Shown in pieces: positions 1 to 6,472 of a stretch of DNA of 6,472 nucleotides. A program made the position numbers and the translations under genes. Every line of letters starts with the position of its first letter. Positions within the stretch are counted from its first letter, which is position 1. The notes beneath the pieces are model-generated. The model was not told the origin of the DNA. It was given only the letters and a program-made list of their open reading frames with translations, and searched no databases. The stretch covers positions 1 through 6,472 of the forward strand of contig JAHZIU010000392.1 of the NCBI GenBank assembly GCA_022601315.1, written 5' to 3'. The stretch is from Betaproteobacteria bacterium (GTDB taxonomy: Bacteria > Pseudomonadota > Gammaproteobacteria > Burkholderiales > Nitrosomonadaceae).

Positions 1-13
1 AGTTTTCCTGTAC

Positions 14-22
14 TGATAAAAT
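14..22 (+). promoter_or_regulatory. possible extended -10 element ahead of queA
   Basis: The bases TGATAAAAT fit the extended -10 pattern TG-N-TAAAAT and lie about 54 nt upstream of the queA start. The matching -35 region would fall outside the window, so it cannot be checked. The same pattern recurs ahead of yajC. In an AT-rich genome this may be chance. Confidence 0.25.
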
Positions 23-75
23 CTCATTAATTACAAATTCTGCGCTTAATTGGTTTTTCTAGGATAATAGACGAA

Positions 76-2192
<2,117 letters not shown>

Positions 2193-2202
2193 GCTCGCAT
2201 CA

Positions 2203-2211
2203 TGCTAAAAT
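2203..2211 (+). promoter_or_regulatory. possible extended -10 promoter element for yajC-secDF
   Basis: TGCTAAAAT matches the extended -10 pattern TG-N-TAAAAT, 37 nt ahead of the yajC start. No convincing -35 hexamer is seen 16-18 nt upstream, which extended -10 promoters can tolerate. An inverted repeat (TAGCAT at 2185-2190, ATGCTA at 2202-2207) spans the tgt stop codon and overlaps this site, and a run of six T follows at 2217-2222. The region could therefore also be a weak terminator-like structure. The role is inferred. Confidence 0.35.
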
Positions 2212-2248
2212 GTGCGTTTTTTAAATAATAGCTTTCTGGAGAAATATT

Positions 2249-2689
2249 ATGCTGATTAGTGATGCATTCGCTCAGGCAGCCGCGCCTGCGGAATCTGGTG
2301 CTGGCTTAATGGGCCTTTTACCGTTGTTTGGTATATTCCTTATTTTTTACTTTTTACTCATTCGACCGCAGGCCAAACGTGCAAAAGAGCATAAACAACT
2401 GATTGAGGATTTACAAAAAAATGATGAGGTCATTACCAACGGTGGCATATTAGGAATGCTCACCAACGTCAGTGAAAGTTATGTAATCGTGGAAATAGCA
2501 CCTAATCTTGAAGTCACCGTACTTAAATCATCTGTGCAAACTTTGTTACCAAAAGGAACACTGAAGAGTATAGAACCACCTAAAAGTGGAAAAAGAAAAA
2601 CAGCCGCCAAAAATACAGCTAATCAGGAAGAAAAGAAAACCCAGGAAGTTGATGATGCATCTGAAAACAAAGATGATACGAAAAATTAA
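2249..2689 (+). CDS. yajC: Sec translocon accessory protein YajC, with a charged C-terminal tail
   Basis: YajC is a small inner-membrane protein that associates with SecD and SecF beside SecYEG. It is dispensable in E. coli and its exact role is unclear. The N-terminus (MLISDAFAQAAAPAE) is typical of proteobacterial YajC. One membrane helix runs at about residues 19-38 and is followed at once by RPQAKRAKEHKQ, the family signature, whose positive charge places the C-terminal side in the cytoplasm. NDEVITNGGILGMLTNV (58-74) and the following beta-rich part (to about 100) are also characteristic. At 146 residues it is longer than the 110 of E. coli. The extra part (about 103-146) is hydrophilic and rich in Lys, Glu, Asp and Asn. 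GGAG at 2238-2241, seven bases before the ATG, is a good ribosome-binding site. The gene ends in tandem in-frame stops, TAATAA (2687-2692). It probably shares a transcript with secD and secF. Confidence 0.95.
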   Translation: MLISDAFAQAAAPAESGAGLMGLLPLFGIFLIFYFLLIRPQAKRAKEHKQLIEDLQKNDEVITNGGILGMLTNVSESYVIVEIAPNLEVTVLKSSVQTLLPKGTLKSIEPPKSGKRKTAAKNTANQEEKKTQEVDDASENKDDTKN

Positions 2690-2701
2690 TAAACTATTGC
2701 A

Positions 2702-2761
2702 ATGGCAAATCTATATCGGCCTTGCAAGATTTCCTTTTACCTAATATCAAGACATAAATAA
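2702..2761 (+). other. 19-codon reading frame in the yajC-secD gap, possible leader peptide or chance
   Basis: An ATG at 2702 opens a 19-codon frame (MANLYRPCKISFYLISRHK) that ends with TAA at 2759-2761, two bases before the secD ATG. It is in the same frame as yajC, after that gene's tandem stops. No Shine-Dalgarno sequence precedes it. No signal peptide or known arrest motif is visible, and the peptide would be too short to emerge from the ribosome tunnel. A force-sensing leader of the SecM or VemP kind is therefore unlikely. Its position suggests possible translational coupling to secD, whose own ribosome-binding site is poor. A frame this short is also expected by chance. Confidence 0.15.
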
Positions 2762-2763
2762 CC

Positions 2764-4923
2764 ATGAACCGCTACGCGCTCTGGAAATATCTGATTATTG
2801 CGGTTTCAATTGCGCTTGGACTGCTCTACACCTTACCTAATTTTTATGGTGAATCACCAGCAGTACAAATATCCCCACTGCGGATAACAGCAAGTGCCGA
2901 TACCACGTTACTACAACGAGTAGAAGACGCATTAAATAAAGCCGAGATCACTACTGACGGAATGCTCCTTGAAGAAGGCAGTATTAAAGTACGTTTTGCC
3001 GACACAGACATTCAAATCAAGGCAAGAGATCTTCTACAATCAGAACTTGGCGATGAATATATCGTTGCTTTGAATTTACTGCCAAACTCGCCACAATGGT
3101 TGACAAACCTTGGTGCATTACCGATGTATTTGGGGCTTGATTTACGTGGCGGCGTTCACTTTATGCTTGAAGTCGATATGGAAGGTGCACTGAGTAAATC
3201 ACTTGATCGATATAGTATTGATATTCGCAGTAGCCTACGTGAAAAACGTATTGCTTATGCGGGCATAGAAAGGCAAGACCAAACACTGATCATTAAGTTT
3301 CGTGATACTGATGCACGCTCACAGGCAGAAGACGAGCTAAAATCCACTTATCCGGATCTTGGTTTTAGGCAAGAAAGAGTTGATAACCGCTTTCACCTTA
3401 TTGCTTCCATCAGTCCCGATGCAAAAATACGTATGCAAGATTCTGCCGTTCTACAAAACATTACCACACTACGTAATCGAGTTAATGAGTTGGGCGTGGC
3501 AGAACCGATTATCCAAAAAGCCGGTGCTGATCGTGTTATTGTCCAGTTACCTGGCGTTCAAGATACCGCTAAAGCGAAGGACATTTTAGGCCGGACAGCT
3601 ACTTTAGAAATACGCATGGTAGACGATGAACGCGATATCGATGCAGCATTACGCGGACAGGTTCCATTTGGTTTAGAACTTTATGAAGAACGTGGTGGTG
3701 GTCCATTATTAGTAAGAAAACAAGTTTTACTAACTGGTGAACGGATTACAGACGCACAACCTGGTTTTGATCAGGATAATCAACCTGCCGTGCATATCAG
3801 TTTGGATAACAATGGATCGCGGATTTTCAGGCAGTTAACACGCGAAAATGTAGGCAGAAGAATGGCCATACTGCTGATTGAAAGAAACATAGCAGAGGTC
3901 GTTACAGCGCCTGTTATACGCGAAGAAATTGGCGGTGGTCGCGTGCAGATCAGCGGGCGCATGACTAATATTGAAGCTCGAGACGTAGCTCTATTGCTAC
4001 GCGCTGGTGCAATGGCTGCACCGATGGATATTATTGAAGAACGCACGGTTGGACCTAGTCTTGGTGCTGACAATATTGCCAGAGGCTTTAACTCAACACT
4101 TTACGGGTTTCTGGCTGTTGCGCTCTTTATCATGGCCTACTACATGTCAATCGGTGTTATTTCTGTCACTGCGCTCAGTATAAATCTGTTACTACTAGTC
4201 GGCTTATTATCAATCATGCAAGCGACCTTAACCCTACCAGGTATGGCCGCTCTTGCTTTAACTGTGGGCATGGCAATTGATGCTAATGTATTGATAAACG
4301 AACGAATACGTGATGAATTAAGGTTGGGTGTTTCGCCACAGTTAGCGATTCAAGCTGGTTATGAACGAGCTACTGGTACAATTCTGGATTCCAATATCAC
4401 AACTTTAATTGCAGGTATTGCGCTGTTTGCATTTGGCTCAGGCCCAGTTAAAGGTTTTGCGGTTGTACTGTGTCTTGGCATTTTAACTTCAGTGTTTACA
4501 GCAATTTTTGTTTCACGAGGCATGGTTAATTTTATGTATGGAAATCGTAAATTAAACCGTGTACCAATCGGTCAGGTCTGGATTCCTCCCAAATCAACTA
4601 AAGCTAATGCACTATATAATCCGCAAGCAGAATCTTTGGGTCTAACAAAAAACAAAGAAAATAATATGGATCTAGTGGCTGAGGATCTAAGAAAGGAAAA
4701 ACATGTTTCAAAAATTGTAGAAAAACCCGAAGTATTAGCTGATGTTGAACCTGAATTCAAATCTGATACTGTAATTGAAGAACAAACTAATGATGTTGCA
4801 GCTGTTAGTCAGGAAAAATCTAATGACCCGAATGAGTCCAAGATCAAGAAAACCAGCAATAAACCAAACACCAGAGCTAAAAATAAGCGTAAAGCATCAA
4901 GCCCAAAGAAATCAAGAAAGTAG
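2764..4923 (+). CDS. secD: Protein translocase subunit SecD with long charged C-terminal extension
   Basis: SecD, with SecF, uses the proton motive force to pull exported proteins through SecYEG on the periplasmic side. Segments in order: a first membrane helix (about 8-25), a large periplasmic P1 region with the YLGLDLRGGVHF motif (122-133), a second domain with TLRNRVNELGVAEPIIQ (235-251) and VQLPGV (260-265), the GPSLGADNI motif (430-438), then five more membrane helices (about 442-590). GMAIDANVLINERIRDE (502-518) holds Asp506, equivalent to the proton-pathway Asp519 of E. coli. The core ends near residue 606, as in the 615-residue E. coli protein, but the frame continues to 719. The extra stretch is hydrophilic: acidic on balance at 632-691, then 692-719 with 13 Lys/Arg in 28 residues and no acidic residue. 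By topology it lies in the cytoplasm. The ATG at 2764 fits the family N-terminus (MNRYALWKYL), though only a weak AAGA (2749-2752) precedes it. Confidence 0.97.
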   Translation: MNRYALWKYLIIAVSIALGLLYTLPNFYGESPAVQISPLRITASADTTLLQRVEDALNKAEITTDGMLLEEGSIKVRFADTDIQIKARDLLQSELGDEYIVALNLLPNSPQWLTNLGALPMYLGLDLRGGVHFMLEVDMEGALSKSLDRYSIDIRSSLREKRIAYAGIERQDQTLIIKFRDTDARSQAEDELKSTYPDLGFRQERVDNRFHLIASISPDAKIRMQDSAVLQNITTLRNRVNELGVAEPIIQKAGADRVIVQLPGVQDTAKAKDILGRTATLEIRMVDDERDIDAALRGQVPFGLELYEERGGGPLLVRKQVLLTGERITDAQPGFDQDNQPAVHISLDNNGSRIFRQLTRENVGRRMAILLIERNIAEVVTAPVIREEIGGGRVQISGRMTNIEARDVALLLRAGAMAAPMDIIEERTVGPSLGADNIARGFNSTLYGFLAVALFIMAYYMSIGVISVTALSINLLLLVGLLSIMQATLTLPGMAALALTVGMAIDANVLINERIRDELRLGVSPQLAIQAGYERATGTILDSNITTLIAGIALFAFGSGPVKGFAVVLCLGILTSVFTAIFVSRGMVNFMYGNRKLNRVPIGQVWIPPKSTKANALYNPQAESLGLTKNKENNMDLVAEDLRKEKHVSKIVEKPEVLADVEPEFKSDTVIEEQTNDVAAVSQEKSNDPNESKIKKTSNKPNTRAKNKRKASSPKKSRK

Positions 4924-4950
4924 CAATAGTCGCCCAAAAAGGAATTAACA

Positions 4951-5889
4951 ATGGAATTTTTTAGGTTTAGTCACGATATCCCATTTATGAGCTGGCGACG
5001 TATTGCGGCTATTATATCTATTATCACATTCAGTTTATCAGTCTTCTTCATTGCAACAAGAGGCCTAAATCTTGGCGTTGACTTTACTGGCGGAACAGTA
5101 TTGGAAGTGAGTTATGAACAAACTGCAGATCTGAATAAAATTAGAAATGTATTGATTGATTTGGAACTGACAGACGCAACCGTACAAAACTTTGGTACTT
5201 CACGGGATGTAATGATCAGACTGCCCGTCAAGCCCGAATATTCAAGTGCCCAATTATCCGAAATAGTTTTAAGCGCGCTTCGACTATCAGATGATTCAGT
5301 CGAAATGCGCCGCGTAGAATTTGTAGGCCCTCAGGTCGGCAAAGAGTTACTGGAAAATGGCGCACTAGCGCTATTGTTTGTATCACTGGGAATTGTTGCA
5401 TATCTGGCAGTACGATTTGAATGGAAATTTGGTATAGCGGGTATAATTGCTAATCTACATGATGTCATTATAATTGTTGGTTTTTTTGCTTTTTTTCAAT
5501 GGGAATTTTCACTCACAGTTCTGGCTGCTGTATTAGCGGTGTTAGGTTACTCTGTTAATGAATCTGTTGTTATTTTTGACCGTATCCGTGAGAATTTCCG
5601 CAAGCTTCGAAAAGCAACGGTCGTAAAAGTTATAGATAATGCTATTACGCGCACCATGGCACGTACCATTATTACTCACGGTAGCACTCAGATGGTAGTA
5701 ATCTCAATGCTTCTGTTTGGTGGTGAAGTGCTCCATTACTTTGCATTGGCGTTAACGATCGGTATCTTCTCAGGAATCTACTCATCAATTATGGTTGCAA
5801 GCCCAATCATTATGTTGCTGGGTGTCAAGCGCGAAGATCTTGTTAAACTGGAAGAAAAGAAACCTGAGAATGATGGTGCAGTCGTTTAA
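4951..5889 (+). CDS. secF: Protein translocase subunit SecF
   Basis: SecF is the partner of SecD in the proton-driven accessory complex of the Sec translocon. The 312-residue protein is close to the 323 of E. coli. It has a first membrane helix at about 17-36 and the LNLGVDFTGGTVLEV motif (39-53) at the start of its periplasmic domain. VEFVGPQVGKEL (122-133) leads into the second helix. The remaining helices lie at about 136-155, 161-181, 184-206, 238-257 and 261-291. The conserved fourth-helix motif reads GYSVNESVVIFDRIREN (199-215), with Glu204 where E. coli has Asp; I recall this variant from betaproteobacteria. A good ribosome-binding site, AAAGGA at 4938-4943, lies seven bases before the ATG. 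The gap after secD is 27 nt, so the two are surely cotranscribed. The C-terminus is short and charged, without an extension like that of SecD. Confidence 0.97.
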   Translation: MEFFRFSHDIPFMSWRRIAAIISIITFSLSVFFIATRGLNLGVDFTGGTVLEVSYEQTADLNKIRNVLIDLELTDATVQNFGTSRDVMIRLPVKPEYSSAQLSEIVLSALRLSDDSVEMRRVEFVGPQVGKELLENGALALLFVSLGIVAYLAVRFEWKFGIAGIIANLHDVIIIVGFFAFFQWEFSLTVLAAVLAVLGYSVNESVVIFDRIRENFRKLRKATVVKVIDNAITRTMARTIITHGSTQMVVISMLLFGGEVLHYFALALTIGIFSGIYSSIMVASPIIMLLGVKREDLVKLEEKKPENDGAVV

Positions 5890-5917
5890 GATATTAGTAT
5901 GGGACGTAATATAAACT

Positions 5918-5943
5918 ACTCGGTCGCAAAGCGACCGAGTTTC
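5918..5943 (+). terminator. perfect hairpin behind secF, probable operon terminator
   Basis: ACTCGGTCGC (5918-5927), a three-base AAA loop and GCGACCGAGT (5931-5940) form a perfect, GC-rich 10-bp stem 28 bases after the secF stop. Only TTT follows (5940-5942), so the U-tract is short. Transcripts from the convergent relic would also meet this stem, so it may act in both directions. It begins one base beyond the relic's stop codon, so it could have arrived as the end hairpin of an IS200-type element. A hairpin is certain from the sequence; termination is inferred. Confidence 0.6.
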
Positions 5944-6309
5944 AGAAAAGACTCTGCAGACGACTATCCTCTTCTTTCTTATCCATGTCTTTAAGCTGGC
6001 TCTGAACATATTTTCGAATAACGCCCTCATTGGCATTGCCTATCGTTTCTACGAAATAACTCTGCGTCCACAGTTTTCCTCCTCAAAAATATTGTCGCTT
6101 GATTTCTGGCCTGAGCCGAAAAAACTCCCTCGCTGAATGCTCTTGATTACCTGTATTCTCCTTGATGGAGAATCTGTGGGCTCCGCCCGAACAATCATGT
6201 GAATATGGTCAATTGGAATTTCCAATTCAACTATCTCTATATCGTAATCGTACCCAATTTTGTTCAGTATCGCCCTCAACTCACTTCGATATGGGTCTGA
6301 GAATACCAT
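5942..6309 (-). pseudogene. IS200/IS605-family (Y1, HUH) transposase relic
   Basis: Read on the minus strand, this is a decayed single-tyrosine transposase of the TnpA/IS200 type, which in intact form moves single-stranded DNA. From 6309 to about 6136 the frame reads MVFSDPYRSELRAIL..., then IVELEIPIDHIHMIV with the HUH histidines (bases 6199-6207), and SPSRRIQVIKSI. The match then jumps frame. From 6133 it continues as AREFFRLRPEIKRQYF, TGA at 6085-6083, then GGKLWTQSYFVETIGNA and VIRKYVQSQ, which carries the catalytic Tyr (codon 6010-6008) and the Gln four residues on. It ends at TGA 5944-5942. A lost base in ATT(T)CAGCG near 6136 explains the shift. The TGA stands where relatives have Trp (WGGxxW). 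About 25-30 N-terminal residues, including the usual first strand with KYR, are missing. No intact transposase can be made. Family assignment is by motif recognition. Confidence 0.85.
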
Positions 6310-6311
6310 AA

Positions 6312-6324
6312 GCCGCTACGCGGT
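6312..6324. repeat. small hairpin at the 5' edge of the transposase relic
   Basis: CCGC (6313-6316), TAC loop and GCGG (6320-6323) form a short stem, lengthened by a G-T wobble at 6312/6324. It lies three bases upstream of the relic's first ATG on the minus strand. IS200-type elements carry subterminal hairpins, so it might be an end structure. It does not resemble the hairpin at the other side (5918-5940), and a 4-bp stem may be chance. Confidence 0.3.
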
Positions 6325-6472
6325 TAAAAAACAACAAGTGAGTCGTAAGTACAAACTGTATTTTCTAAAAATTTGCTTAAAACCAACAGGAATAACGATT
6401 ACAGGCCAAAACCTAGCGTACTGGTGCAATATTCAGGCTAACTTGGTACTACTTGCTGAAATTTTCTGTGGC
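6325..6472. other. non-coding tail of the window, no gene supported
   Basis: No recognisable gene lies here. A plus-strand frame is open from 6248 to the window edge, with a GTG at 6338 as a possible start (VSRKYKLYFLKICLK...). No ribosome-binding site precedes it, and the frame runs backwards through the transposase relic. On the minus strand, 6340-6326 reads HLLFF, reminiscent of the HLVFV strand at the start of IS200-type transposases, in a different frame from the relic. It may be a trace of the lost N-terminus. Confidence 0.3.

Noticed and set aside
1..75. Possible preQ1 riboswitch ahead of queA, or the start of a divergent gene (minus-strand ATG at 27-25)
   Set aside because: No preQ1-type stem and A-rich tail can be drawn in the leader. 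The divergent frame has only nine codons inside the window, which is too little to support a gene.
3780..4073. Minus-strand open frame of 97 codons inside secD
   Set aside because: It is a shadow of the conserved secD reading frame, with no motif of its own.
4582..4920. SecD extension as a fused separate gene or a frameshift product
   Set aside because: The frame is continuous, ends 27 bases before secF and shows no internal start with a ribosome-binding site. Low-complexity growth of the C-terminus is simpler.
5785..6036. Minus-strand open frame of 83 codons across the secF end
   Set aside because: It overlaps secF and the hairpin, has no family features and shares its right part with the transposase C-terminus in another frame.
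6211..6227. Palindrome AATTGGAA-T-TTCCAATT
   Set aside because: It lies inside the coding part of the transposase relic (residues ELEIPI) and is explained by codon choice. No operator role is supported.
6338..6472. Plus-strand open frame from GTG 6338 running off the window edge
   Set aside because: It has no ribosome-binding site and no recognisable motif. The same frame stays open back through the transposase relic, which suggests chance openness.

Overview
The window carries a conserved proteobacterial housekeeping block, all on the plus strand, in the order queA, tgt, yajC, secD, secF. A broken IS200-type transposase lies on the minus strand behind it. The gene order, the YajC N-terminus, the SecF NES variant of the fourth conserved motif and the fairly AT-rich coding sequence suggest a beta- or gammaproteobacterium. 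A betaproteobacterium of the Nitrosomonas kind is my best guess, but that rests on recalled resemblance and not on a search.

Positions 76-2192 hold the tRNA-modification pair. QueA and Tgt are joined by an ATGA overlap. Tgt puts the queuosine precursor preQ1 into the anticodon wobble position of GUN-anticodon tRNAs, and QueA then turns it into epoxyqueuosine. Positions 2249-5889 hold the accessory part of the Sec translocon. YajC, SecD and SecF form an inner-membrane complex with SecYEG that helps complete protein export using the proton motive force. A possible extended -10 promoter element sits in the tgt-yajC gap, so the Sec genes may have their own promoter as well as readthrough from queA-tgt.

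Several details are out of the ordinary. SecD has about 110 extra residues after its last membrane segment: an acidic stretch followed by a very basic 28-residue end. YajC also has a charged cytoplasmic tail. The 74-nt yajC-secD gap has no good Shine-Dalgarno site. It does hold a 19-codon reading frame that ends two bases before the secD start.

Behind secF, a perfect 10-bp hairpin probably ends the operon. It starts one base beyond the stop codon of the convergent transposase relic (5942-6309), so it may instead be an end hairpin of the insertion element. The relic lacks its N-terminus, has a one-base frameshift and has an internal TGA where the family usually has Trp. It still retains the HUH histidines and the catalytic Tyr in separate frames. 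The last 160 bases hold no gene I can support. I found no new defence, CRISPR or other undescribed system here.
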